This document shows, piece by piece, positions 55,904-64,000 of a stretch of DNA of 64,000 nucleotides. Where the stretch lies: assembly GCF_003315205.1 (NCBI RefSeq), contig NZ_QNRR01000001.1, positions 496,001 through 560,000 on the forward strand, in the 5' to 3' direction. Position numbers and translations under genes: made by a program. Positions within the stretch are counted from its first letter, which is position 1. Each line of letters starts with the position of its first letter. Origin of the DNA: Roseimicrobium gellanilyticum (lineage in GTDB: Bacteria > Verrucomicrobiota > Verrucomicrobiia > Verrucomicrobiales > Verrucomicrobiaceae). The notes under the pieces were generated by a model. That model searched no databases. It was not told where the DNA came from and saw nothing but the letters and a program-made list of their open reading frames with translations.

Positions 55904-57499
55904 CTACTTCGCTGCCTTCAGCTTCTCCAGCAGATACGCCTGCGTCGAGTCATGCTTCGCATCCGTCGCTCCGGGATAGAAAAGCTCACACGCCACACCG
56001 TTGGTCTTGCAGTGCTCTTGCAATTTCACGCCGAAGTTCGCGCTGTGGGTGGGGTCCTTCGTTTCCTGGCCCATGGCCGGCGGGGCGGAGTAGGACATGT
56101 AGATGGGAGGATCGTCGGAAGTGACGAGGGCGTACGGCGAGTACTCGGCAATCCAGTCCTTGACGCTCTCCCGCTTGGCGTGGAACTCGGCGAAGGATGA
56201 GGTCTTCTTCACCGGGTCACCGGTGATGCCGAAGGCATGGGCCCCATAGCTGCTGTTCGGCATCCACTCCTTCATCTGGTGCGGATCCAGAGAGGTCTGC
56301 GCGCCAGTGACGGCGGCGCACCAGAGGCGGGTGGATTCACGGGCAATCGGGTCGCTACTCTTCGGGTCCGCCTTGTCCGGATGGAATGCCAGCCAGAGTG
56401 AGGTACATGCACCGGCAGAGCCACCGCTCGCGCCGATGCGTTCCTTGTCGATGTTCCACTCCTTGGCCTTGCTGCGCACTGTCTGCAATGCGCGCGCGGC
56501 ATCGTGCAGAGGCCCTTTTACTGGAGGCACTACACCGTCCTTGGTGGCTTCATTCACGAAGCGGTATTCCACGGACACCACGGAGATACCGGCTTTCAGC
56601 ATTTCAGGCAGCATCTTCGTCACGCCGCTCAGGCGTCCACCGCCACCCCAACCGCCACCGTGCACGAAGAAAAGCAGCGGGGTGGGCTTGTCCGATTCCG
56701 CCTTCCAGAAGTGCATCACCTGTTTTGGGTGCGGACCGTAGGCCACGTCGTATTCCGTGGGAGTGGGCAGGATCGGATTCTCAGATGTGAACTTCTTGGC
56801 TTCAGCTTCCTTGATGTCGCGGATGTAGATGTTCCTCCAGCGGATTTCGCCGCCGTGGGTCTGCAGCATGATAGGCCCCTTGGCCGGGAAGGGTTGTGTC
56901 TTGTCCCAGTAGTTCTCCATCACCGCGCCATCGACTACCAGGCGGGTATTGAATGTCACCCAAGTGCGCGCGCCGATTTGTTTGATGACAAAGGTGTTCC
57001 ACTGGCCAAGGGGCTTGTCTTTCAGCTCAATCGGATCGCGGCCGAGCGTCTTCGGAGTGTTGTTGAAAAGACCTCCCGAGCCCAGGTGGGGCCGACGGTC
57101 CGGCTTCTTGGGATCGAACACCTGATTCCAGTCCCAGATCTGCACCTGCGGCACACCACGCAGGTAGATGCCGCTGTCTGCGCCAGCCACCGTCTTGTAT
57201 TCGAGCATGAGTTCGAAGTCGCCGAACTCCTCATCTGTCGTGGCGTAGGGACCGGTGCCGCTGTTCACCAGTTCGCCGTTCTCCACTTTCCAATGCTGCG
57301 GGAATTCCTCGCGCATCTTCTTCAGCATCGCGTCCTTCTTCTCGCCCGTGAGCTTGGCCACGGAGTGCGGATTCAATCCGTGCCAGCCAGCGAGGTCCTG
57401 GCTGTTGAAGATGGCACGGAATCCCTTCGGAGGTTCCGGTGGTGCGGCGTGGAGGGCCGTGGCGAGAAATGCAAGGACAAGGGCAGTTCTGATGATCAT
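55904..57499 (-). CDS. Secreted fusion of DUF1080 and alpha/beta-hydrolase esterase
   Basis: This 531-residue protein starts at ATG 57499 with a signal peptide (about residues 1-18, LHAA). Residues ~25-225 are a DUF1080 domain (GWHGLNPHSVAK, DSGIYLRGVPQVQIWDWNQV, GGLFNNTPKTLGRDPIELKD). Residues ~250-531 are an esterase of the BD-FAE type with oxyanion motif HGGGWGGGG, nucleophile GASGGSAGA, and a late His in DAKHDSTQAYL. The two-domain layout suggests an enzyme that removes esters from a bound glycan. It is the last gene of the sigma-factor operon. Confidence 0.87.
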   Translation of the reverse strand: MIIRTALVLAFLATALHAAPPEPPKGFRAIFNSQDLAGWHGLNPHSVAKLTGEKKDAMLKKMREEFPQHWKVENGELVNSGTGPYATTDEEFGDFELMLEYKTVAGADSGIYLRGVPQVQIWDWNQVFDPKKPDRRPHLGSGGLFNNTPKTLGRDPIELKDKPLGQWNTFVIKQIGARTWVTFNTRLVVDGAVMENYWDKTQPFPAKGPIMLQTHGGEIRWRNIYIRDIKEAEAKKFTSENPILPTPTEYDVAYGPHPKQVMHFWKAESDKPTPLLFFVHGGGWGGGGRLSGVTKMLPEMLKAGISVVSVEYRFVNEATKDGVVPPVKGPLHDAARALQTVRSKAKEWNIDKERIGASGGSAGACTSLWLAFHPDKADPKSSDPIARESTRLWCAAVTGAQTSLDPHQMKEWMPNSSYGAHAFGITGDPVKKTSSFAEFHAKRESVKDWIAEYSPYALVTSDDPPIYMSYSAPPAMGQETKDPTHSANFGVKLQEHCKTNGVACELFYPGATDAKHDSTQAYLLEKLKAAK

Positions 57500-57593
57500 G
57501 GGATGCGGGCAGGGGAAAGAGGAAGACGGCGTGCGCCTCACTCCATACGTCACCGGCTGAGGGGACTTAGCGGCTTTTGCGCGAGGATCTGCC

Positions 57594-59054
57594 TCAGGCC
57601 AAAATCTCCGTCACCACACGCGCCTTCTTCACGCCTGTCAGCTTCTGGTCAAGTCCCTGGAAGGGGAAGACGAGCTTCTCATGGTGATAGCCAAAGAGAT
57701 GCAGCAGCGTGGCGTGGAAGTCCCGTAGGTGCACAGGATTCACTGCGGAGTGGTAGCCCATGTCATCGGTTTCGCCATGGGTGAAGCCCGGTTTGATGCC
57801 GGCACCGGCCATCCAGTAGGTGAAGGCATTGGGGTTGTGGTCGCGGCCTACGAAGCGGTTCTCGCTGCCACCTCGATTCTCCTGCATGGGCGTGCGCCCG
57901 AATTCTCCACCCCAGACCACGAGCGTGTCTTCCAGCATGCCGCGTTGTTGCAGGTCCGTGAGCAGTGCGGCGATGGGCTGATCGATGTCCCGGCATTTGC
58001 GCACGAAGCCATCGTTCAGCGACTCGGAAGCGCTGGAGCCGTGGGAATCCCAGCCCCAGTCGAAGAGTTGGATGTAGCGAACACCTGCCTCCGCGAGACG
58101 TCGAGCCAGCAGGCAATTGTTGGCAAAGGAGTCGCGTCCCGGACTCGTGCCATACATCGCATGGACAGAGGCAGGCTCGTCCTTGATGCTGAGTGTCTCC
58201 GGCACGGATACCTGCATGCGGTACGCCATCTCATACTGCGCGATGCGTGTGATTGTTTCCGGATCGCCAAAGTCGGCGTGCGTTTGCTGGTTTAGCCGGT
58301 TCAGGCTGTCGAGCGCCGTGCGACGGATGTCCCGCGTGATGCCGGGAGGATTGGCCGTGTTGAGAATCGGGTCGCCGGAGGAGCGGCACTGCACACCCTG
58401 ATACACCGACGGCAGGTACCCACTACCCCACAGCGAGGCTCCTACACGTGGCAATCGTCCACCGGAGACCAGCACCATGAATCCAGGCAGATCCTGATTC
58501 TCCGTGCCGAGTCCCCAACTGATCCACGAGCCCATGGAAGGATGACCGAGATTCTGGTTTCCCGTGTGCATGAGAAGCTCCGCAGGACCGTGGTTGAACT
58601 GGTCCGTCTGCATCGTCTTGAGAAAGCAGAGCTTGTCCGCGTGACGGGTGAGGTGAGGAAGCCGATCTGAAATCCACGCGCCCGACTGGCCATGCTGCTG
58701 GAAGGGGAAACGTGGCCCCAGCATTTTGGGCACACCCTGAATGAAGGCGAAGCGCTGTCCCTTGAGATAGGAATCAGGGCAGGTCTTGCCATCATAGCGG
58801 GCCAGCATGGGCTTGTAATCAAACAGCTCCAACTGGCTCGGTGCGCCCACCATGTGCAGGTGGATCACGCGCTTGGCCTTCGCGGGAAATGTGGGCGTGA
58901 TGGGTGCGAGCGGCGCGCTGGGATCATGCGTAATCTTCACCTTCGATGCGGCCGAGGCAAAACCCTGTGTGGCCAGCCAGAGCGCACCAAGACCCGTGGG
59001 GCATTGCCTCAGGAAGTGCCGCCGGGTGAGGTGCTGGAGTGCTTCGAGATTCAT
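57594..59054 (-). CDS. DUF1501 family protein with Tat signal
   Basis: This 486-residue protein starts HLTRRHFLRQCPTGLGALWL, a twin-arginine export signal. The DUF1501 (sulfatase-like fold) domain shows HMVGAPSQLELFDYKP, NHGPAELLMHTGNQNLGHPS, DWGWDSHG and VVWGGEFGRTPM. In Planctomycetes and Verrucomicrobia these genes always accompany DUF1549/DUF1553 cytochrome genes, as here (29-base gap). The biochemical role is unknown. Confidence 0.9.
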   Translation of the reverse strand: MNLEALQHLTRRHFLRQCPTGLGALWLATQGFASAASKVKITHDPSAPLAPITPTFPAKAKRVIHLHMVGAPSQLELFDYKPMLARYDGKTCPDSYLKGQRFAFIQGVPKMLGPRFPFQQHGQSGAWISDRLPHLTRHADKLCFLKTMQTDQFNHGPAELLMHTGNQNLGHPSMGSWISWGLGTENQDLPGFMVLVSGGRLPRVGASLWGSGYLPSVYQGVQCRSSGDPILNTANPPGITRDIRRTALDSLNRLNQQTHADFGDPETITRIAQYEMAYRMQVSVPETLSIKDEPASVHAMYGTSPGRDSFANNCLLARRLAEAGVRYIQLFDWGWDSHGSSASESLNDGFVRKCRDIDQPIAALLTDLQQRGMLEDTLVVWGGEFGRTPMQENRGGSENRFVGRDHNPNAFTYWMAGAGIKPGFTHGETDDMGYHSAVNPVHLRDFHATLLHLFGYHHEKLVFPFQGLDQKLTGVKKARVVTEILA

Positions 59055-59083
59055 GAATTGCAGGTGCGAAACGAAAGTGAAAG

Positions 59084-61975
59084 TCAGCGGATGAGCGCTT
59101 CGTCGAGATTCAGCAGCACGGAGGCAAGCACCGTGTATGCCGCGCCCTCCGGCGTGGTGGAGACCTTCTGCATCTCTGCAGGCTGGTCTGCGTACTGCTG
59201 TCGGACGGCGGTGAAGAGTGCCTTCAATTCCACGAGTTGCGCCGCCGTGATGTTCCGCGTGGTCACCTCGCGATACGCATGAGCCAGGCGCTCATCGATG
59301 CTTCCGGTGAACTCAATCTGCATGCGGCGGCCGAGAGCCTTGGCGCATTCATGGAAGGCGGGGTCATTCAGCACCGAGAGGGCCTGCAGAGGAGTGTTCG
59401 ATACGACACGGCGCTTGCTGCACAGCTCGCGCGTGGGTGCATCGAACGTGGCAAACATGGGGAAGGGGATGCTGCGCTTCCAGTAGGTGTACACGGCGCG
59501 GCGGTAGCGCTCGGCATCGCCCTCCTTCGGGGTGGTCCATTTGTCTCCATCGAAGGGTTTCCATACGCCTTCTGGCAGTGGGGGGTGCACGGGCTTCCCA
59601 CCTGTTTTGTTCACCAACAATCCAGCCACCATCAGTGCGTGGTCGCGCACCATTTCCCCTGTGAGGCGCTGACGTGGCCCGCGCGCCAACAGGCGGTTGT
59701 CCGGGTCGCGCTCTGCAAGGGCGGGAGATACGCGGGCATCCTGTCGGTAGGTGGCGCTGGTCACGAGTTCGCGCAGCAGGGATTTCACGCTCCATCGCAT
59801 GCTCGTCTGGAAACGCACCGCCAGTGTGTCCAGCAGTTCGGGATGCGTGGGTTTCTCTCCTGCGGATCCGAAGTCTTCCGGAGTAGGGACGATGCCAGTG
59901 CCAAAGAGCTCCAACCAGAACCGGTTCACCGCTACGCGTGCGGTCAGTGGATTCGCCGGCGAGACAATCCATCGTGCCATCGAGAGCCGATCCGGATTGC
60001 CTTTCATGGCAGGGAAGACTTGTGGTGTGCCGGGATGCTCGATGCGCTCACCCTTGTCCAACCAGTTCCCCCGGATGAAGAGATGAGTGGCCCGCCCTTG
60101 AGCGGATGGAAGCTCCCGCATGTCAGGCGTGGTGGTGGATGGAATCGCTCGCAGTTTCTTTTGCGTGGCAGCGAGCTCCGATTTCCACTGCATCAGTGAG
60201 ATGTTCTTGCCGAGTTGCTCCCAGCGCTCGTCATCCGTGAAGGAGATGCGACCACGCTTCGTAATGAGCGGAAAGCTGCCTCCGGCAGAAAAATCGGTGT
60301 GCGCCAGAGTGACGCGAAGCTGGCTGCTCTCGCTGACTTCGATGGGCTCACGCAGTACGACAATCGCATGCCGTGGACGATTCATCTTCGTGTACGGACC
60401 CCAGCCACGCCGTGCCCCCTTGGATGAGATCGAGTCATTGGGATTGAAGAGTGGATGTGGTTCGTCCGTGATGACCTCTGCAAGGGGCACATCCGCATAG
60501 TGGTCATCATGGGTGTGCCGTTCCAGCCGGATGCGCTTCAGCAGCGTGCCCCACTCGGGTGTGTGCAGAGCCTTCGCTTCATCCACCGGAAGCACTTCCA
60601 CTCGCATGGCTGTGATTCTCTTCTGCTTCGGATCCACGCCGGTATCGAGTGTGAAGACTGCTCCAGCAGCGACATTCCCTGCAGTGCGAAATTCTTCACT
60701 CTGCTCCTGCTTCACCACTTCCAGCACGGCCTTCGTAGCAGTGGCCTTCATGCCGATGGTGGGATACCACTCGGTGCTGGTGGCGAGATTCAGCTGCTTC
60801 TCAAAGATGGCTGTCTCAAGCTGTGCTATGCGCGCCTGTAGGTGCCCTGCTTCAGCATGCCGCTTGGTGTCCAAGGGCACGGTCAACACGGGAAGGCCTT
60901 CCGGAGTGTCTGCATCCTCCGTATTGTTGAAGAAAGCCATGAAGTCGTAGTACTCCTTGTGCTGGATCGGATCATAGGGATGCGCGTGGCACTGCACGCA
61001 GCCCATGGTCACGCCCTGCCAGACCTCCCAGGTGGTGGCCACCCTATCCATCACTGCGGTGACGCGGAACTCTTCATCATCGGTGCCGCCTTCATTGTTC
61101 GCCTGCGTGAGGCGGTGGAAGGTGGTGGCAATGCGATCATCCAGCGTCGCCTGTGGCAGTAGGTCGCCTGCGAGTTGGGCGATGGTGAATTGATCGTACG
61201 GCATGTCGTTGTTGAAGGCCGCGATCAACCAGTCACGGTACTTCCACACATCACGCCGATGATCCTGCCCCAACCCCTCGGAGTCCGCATAGCGCGCGAG
61301 GTCCATCCATACAGATGCCCAGCGCTCGCCAAAGCGCGGTGAGTTCAGCAGGCGCTGTACCTGCTTTTCATAGCTCCTCGTGGAGTCATCTGCGAGAAAC
61401 GCATCAAGCTCCGGTTCTGTAGGAGGCAGCCCGGTAAGGTCGAGTGAGACGCGGCGCAGCAGAGCGGCCTTGTCCGCTTCCTTGCTGGGTTGCAGACCTT
61501 CCTTCTCCAGCCGCGCCAGAATGAAGCGATCCATCTCCCGTCGTGGCCACGACGTTTGTTTCAATTCGGGAGCCGCATGAGCGATGGGTGGCACGAAGGC
61601 CCAGTGCTCTCTCCACTTCGCGCCTTCAGCAATCCATTGCTTCAGAAGCGCGACTTCATGCTTGGGCAGTGGGGGACCGTGCGCAGGCTTGGGCATCACC
61701 TCGGAAGGATCTGTGGAGAGAATGCGCACCATCATCTCTGAGTCATCCGGTTTCCTGGGTACGATGACTGTCTTGCCGGATTCTCCATTGCCCAGCGCCT
61801 TCTCACGATAGATGAAGGACACATCACCCGCTTCCTTCACGCCGCCATGGCAGGCAACACAATGAGCGTTGAGGATGGGCCGGATGTCGCGTGCAAAGTC
61901 CACCTCCGCATGCAGTGGCGTGAGGGACAATGACAGGAGAGCAATGATAAGCGTGGCGCGAGCAGTCACGATCAC
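59084..61975 (-). CDS. PSD1-type cytochrome c protein (DUF1549/DUF1553)
   Basis: This 963-residue secreted protein has a signal peptide (about residues 1-23) and a cytochrome-type haem motif CVACH at residues 39-43, with a second CxxCH motif (CVQCH) near residue 330. DUF1549 spans about residues 145-350 (LLRRVSLDLTGLPPTEPELD) and DUF1553 the C-terminal third (NPLTARVAVNRFWLELFGTG, RRVVSNTPLQALSVLNDPAF). The start overlaps the stop of the FecR gene (ATGA). A role in extracellular redox or glycan breakdown is suspected in these phyla. Confidence 0.92.
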   Translation of the reverse strand: MIVTARATLIIALLSLSLTPLHAEVDFARDIRPILNAHCVACHGGVKEAGDVSFIYREKALGNGESGKTVIVPRKPDDSEMMVRILSTDPSEVMPKPAHGPPLPKHEVALLKQWIAEGAKWREHWAFVPPIAHAAPELKQTSWPRREMDRFILARLEKEGLQPSKEADKAALLRRVSLDLTGLPPTEPELDAFLADDSTRSYEKQVQRLLNSPRFGERWASVWMDLARYADSEGLGQDHRRDVWKYRDWLIAAFNNDMPYDQFTIAQLAGDLLPQATLDDRIATTFHRLTQANNEGGTDDEEFRVTAVMDRVATTWEVWQGVTMGCVQCHAHPYDPIQHKEYYDFMAFFNNTEDADTPEGLPVLTVPLDTKRHAEAGHLQARIAQLETAIFEKQLNLATSTEWYPTIGMKATATKAVLEVVKQEQSEEFRTAGNVAAGAVFTLDTGVDPKQKRITAMRVEVLPVDEAKALHTPEWGTLLKRIRLERHTHDDHYADVPLAEVITDEPHPLFNPNDSISSKGARRGWGPYTKMNRPRHAIVVLREPIEVSESSQLRVTLAHTDFSAGGSFPLITKRGRISFTDDERWEQLGKNISLMQWKSELAATQKKLRAIPSTTTPDMRELPSAQGRATHLFIRGNWLDKGERIEHPGTPQVFPAMKGNPDRLSMARWIVSPANPLTARVAVNRFWLELFGTGIVPTPEDFGSAGEKPTHPELLDTLAVRFQTSMRWSVKSLLRELVTSATYRQDARVSPALAERDPDNRLLARGPRQRLTGEMVRDHALMVAGLLVNKTGGKPVHPPLPEGVWKPFDGDKWTTPKEGDAERYRRAVYTYWKRSIPFPMFATFDAPTRELCSKRRVVSNTPLQALSVLNDPAFHECAKALGRRMQIEFTGSIDERLAHAYREVTTRNITAAQLVELKALFTAVRQQYADQPAEMQKVSTTPEGAAYTVLASVLLNLDEALIR

Positions 61976-63318
61976 TTCGGGAAGATGCGAATTTCATTGA
62001 GCCCGCCGCCATGATCGGTGCGGGTGGGTGGACGATCCGGATGCCGGTAGTGCGAAGTGATGACCACCTTCACATAACGGGCATGCACCGGCGGGAAGCT
62101 GAAGTCGTGGAAGGGGAATTCCCGCTCCGACTTCCTGATGCGGGGAAGCTGCCCCTGCACCAGCGGGAAGAAGCTCAGGTTATCCAGTGACCCATACGCG
62201 GTGAAGGTGTCCGTGCCGCGGTCGCCGATGCCACGATTGTTGGTGTTCTGCATCGCGAGACGCGCGATGGTCTCCGGCTGTAGGAGGTCCACAGTGAATT
62301 CACCATCCTGTTCATTCGGCGCGAGCCAGAAGGCCCAGTCACCCGGCACACCCGAGTCATTGAGCCTGCCGTCCGTCAGGCGGTCAGGCGGGAAAATGGA
62401 ACCATGCTTCCGCGCGTAGAATCCAGGACTGAAGACAGGCTTTCCCAGCGCGAGATTGTCAGTGTCCGTGCGAGGTGTGACCGTGGGGAGTTGCTTCGCG
62501 TGATTCACCAGGAGGATGGGGGACTCATCCAGCGTGGTCAGCAGCGTGGGGTTGCCCTCATCTTGCACGAGCGCGCGGCTCTCGCCCTTCATCAGGCGTG
62601 TGGGCGTGGGAGTGGCCAGCACCTCCACTTCACCCGTGAAGACCTCGGTGAGCACCACCGGCTTGTTGCCATCGGAACCCACTGCGAGACCGAATTCCGT
62701 GCCCAAATCCACAAAGCGTCCTCCCGGTGTATCCACACGGAACCCCTGCGCCCCCTCGGGTGCGTGCACGGAGACGCGGCCATGCATCATCGTGAGCGTC
62801 TCAGCTTCCTTCACGAGAAAGCGACAGGGAGCTTCCAAGGTGGCCGTCGCTCCGGAGGGGAATCGCAGCTTGAGGAAGCCCTGCGCCAGTTCCATCGCCT
62901 GGTTCGCTGGCAGCGCTCCCGTTTCAGGAGCGGGTGAGCCTTCCTTCCACTGCACACCACCTGCTTCCACCACGGTCGCGAGGGCCTTCTCGCGCGGTGC
63001 TTGCAGCAGAATCAGGGACACACCTGCAATGAGTGCCACGCCCAGCAGTGCCAGCGAAGCGAGAGAAATGTGAAAGCGCGACGCAGGCTGCGATGTCGTG
63101 TTCCCTGTGACCTCATGCGATGGCTTCACAAAGTCGGGCAGCATCTGCTCCGCAAGCGCATGTCGCGACAGCGCTGCATGAATCGCTGAGACGCTCAAGT
63201 AGCGCGCACGCCGTTCCGCTGATTCCAGCAGGGCTGCATTCAGCTCGGCACGCCCCGCTTCATCCAGCTCGCCTTCGAGCAGACGGTGCAGCAATTTCTC
63301 AAGAGTTTCCTCCGTCAT
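61972..63318 (-). CDS. FecR-like transmembrane protein with C-terminal discoidin-like domain
   Basis: This 448-residue protein starts at ATG 63318, inside the sigma-factor stop (ATGA). Residues ~1-75 form a helical cytoplasmic anti-sigma-like region (LLHRLLEGELDEAGRAELNA). One membrane helix lies at about 83-107. A FecR domain follows (about 115-240, FRVDTPGGRFVDLGTEFGLA). The C-terminal third (about 300-448) resembles a discoidin/F5-8C sugar-binding domain (HARYVKVVITSHYRHPDRPP). It probably senses a periplasmic signal and controls the ECF sigma factor. Confidence 0.88.
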   Translation of the reverse strand: MTEETLEKLLHRLLEGELDEAGRAELNAALLESAERRARYLSVSAIHAALSRHALAEQMLPDFVKPSHEVTGNTTSQPASRFHISLASLALLGVALIAGVSLILLQAPREKALATVVEAGGVQWKEGSPAPETGALPANQAMELAQGFLKLRFPSGATATLEAPCRFLVKEAETLTMMHGRVSVHAPEGAQGFRVDTPGGRFVDLGTEFGLAVGSDGNKPVVLTEVFTGEVEVLATPTPTRLMKGESRALVQDEGNPTLLTTLDESPILLVNHAKQLPTVTPRTDTDNLALGKPVFSPGFYARKHGSIFPPDRLTDGRLNDSGVPGDWAFWLAPNEQDGEFTVDLLQPETIARLAMQNTNNRGIGDRGTDTFTAYGSLDNLSFFPLVQGQLPRIRKSEREFPFHDFSFPPVHARYVKVVITSHYRHPDRPPTRTDHGGGLNEIRIFPK

Positions 63319-63848
63319 ATCATCGCCAGCTTTTGTTGGATGCACTTCTCCAGCAGCTTCCGGATGCGCATGAGGGTGAGCGAAATTGCCGTGGGACTTT
63401 TCCCATGTTGGTCAGCCAGCGCCTGCACCGAGCCACCGCGTTCATAACGTGCGAGGATGAGCTTGTGCTGGTCGGCGGGCAGGGCACTGAGACACTCCAT
63501 GAGCGCTGGCTCCAGTGGAGGTTGGGCCGTCAACATCGCAGCTTGTTCCTGGGCGAGAAGGTCGACCAGCGAATCGTCAAACACATGCCGATCCCGTCCG
63601 TGATCCCGCCGCGCAGCCTGCACCTGGTGCCAGGCAACCGTCATGGCCCACGGCAGGAAGGGGCGTGCGTGGTCATACTCATCCGCCTTCCGCCACAGCA
63701 CAAGATTGGTCTCCTGCAGCACGTCGTCCGCGAGGGAGATGTTCGGGATGAGGGAGACGATGTAGCGATGCAGCACGGCCTGATGACCGGTGATCAGGCT
63801 GATCATCCGGTCTTCTTCGGGGCTGCGGCTGTCCATTCGGTGCGCCAT
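63315..63848 (-). CDS. ECF RNA polymerase sigma factor (Rhodopirellula/Verrucomicrobium type)
   Basis: This 177-residue protein has sigma region 2 (ISLADDVLQETNLVLWRKAD, FLPWAMTVAWHQVQAARRDH) and region 4 (CLSALPADQHKLILARYERG and LADQHGKSPTAISLTLMRIR). The pattern fits the Planctomycetes/Verrucomicrobia-specific ECF family that is paired with FecR-type partners. It is the first gene of a five-gene minus-strand operon (sigma, FecR, PSD1-type, DUF1501, DUF1080-esterase). Confidence 0.93.
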   Translation of the reverse strand: MAHRMDSRSPEEDRMISLITGHQAVLHRYIVSLIPNISLADDVLQETNLVLWRKADEYDHARPFLPWAMTVAWHQVQAARRDHGRDRHVFDDSLVDLLAQEQAAMLTAQPPLEPALMECLSALPADQHKLILARYERGGSVQALADQHGKSPTAISLTLMRIRKLLEKCIQQKLAMI

Positions 63849-63910
63849 GGTTGTTAGGTGTTACCAGAAGGCGCCCGAATCTTTCTGACAAAAGTCTGGA
63901 GGCAGCAGAA

Positions 63911-64000
63911 TTATTCTGCCGGCTTTGGTTTTGGAGGCGGATTCCTCCACACGTGCATGACAGCATAGCTGCGCCACGGGCGCCACGCCTGGGAGAGATC
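63911..64000 (-). CDS. C-terminal end of an AlkA-like DNA-3-methyladenine glycosylase (partial)
   Basis: The minus strand is open from the right edge to a TAA at 63911-63913 and encodes 29 residues including LSQAWRPWRSYAVMHVWR and the end PPPKPKPAE. The W-RPWRSYA-x-xH-x-W pattern is the C-terminal hallmark of AlkA-type (helix-hairpin-helix) 3-methyladenine glycosylases. The catalytic part is outside the window. The gap to the sigma-factor gene is 62 bases. Confidence 0.7.
   Translation of the reverse strand, partial: DLSQAWRPWRSYAVMHVWRNPPPKPKPAE

Overview
The window looks like a GC-rich chromosomal segment of a member of the Verrucomicrobiota, probably Verrucomicrobiaceae-like. The evidence is a Planctomycetes/Verrucomicrobia-type operon (ECF sigma factor, FecR-like anti-sigma factor, cytochrome-c DUF1549/DUF1553 protein, DUF1501 protein, DUF1080 proteins, ThuA), an exosortase, an MJ0042-type zinc ribbon fused to a MotA/TolQ/ExbB channel, several long palindromic intergenic repeats, and genes that mostly lack Shine-Dalgarno sequences. 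This assignment is inference from gene content; no rRNA is present.

Layout. 1-3.9 kb: the 3' part of a CobN/HmuS-like chelatase with a C-terminal membrane helix, translationally coupled to an ExbB/TolQ-like channel and a DUF2149 protein. 4-9.6 kb: a secreted unknown protein, an alpha/beta hydrolase, a LURP-one-like protein and a secreted M16 peptidase. 10-19.7 kb: amide use, with a cytosolic NrtA-like protein, a LysR regulator, a five-gene UrtABCDE-type ABC transporter, formamidase FmdA and FmdB. 20-27.3 kb: GpsA, an ExbB-like motor with two different ExbD-like partners, and a YihY/holin-like membrane protein pair.

27.7-46.1 kb: a complete nitrate-assimilation island in three minus-strand units plus a divergent LysR gene. 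Unit C: NasS-like sensor, nrtA, nrtB, two NrtC/NrtD ATPases and a porin. Unit B: NarK-type transporter and a PP2C-kinase fusion. Unit A: CysJ-like flavoprotein, NirA, a fused DmsB-DmsC protein and a NarB-type nitrate reductase. All three units start behind the same compound promoter: a T-N11-A palindrome (ATGA-N4-AATTCAT) followed after exactly 49 nt by a sigma-54-like -24/-12 element. The palindrome of unit C lies directly in front of the LysR gene. I consider this the most interesting signal in the window. A small four-helix-bundle gene framed by 34-bp inverted repeats is inserted between nrtB and the ATPase genes of unit C.

46.2-55.9 kb: a proline-rich membrane protein, an exosortase with an enlarged Arg-His interval, a DUF1080 protein, tRNA-Ser(GCT), a TetR-SDR pair sharing a 20-bp operator, a hydrolase and a ThuA protein. 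55.9-63.9 kb: the ECF sigma/FecR/PSD1-type/DUF1501/DUF1080-esterase operon. The right edge holds the last codons of an AlkA-like DNA glycosylase gene. No CRISPR array, rRNA, prophage or transposase gene was seen.
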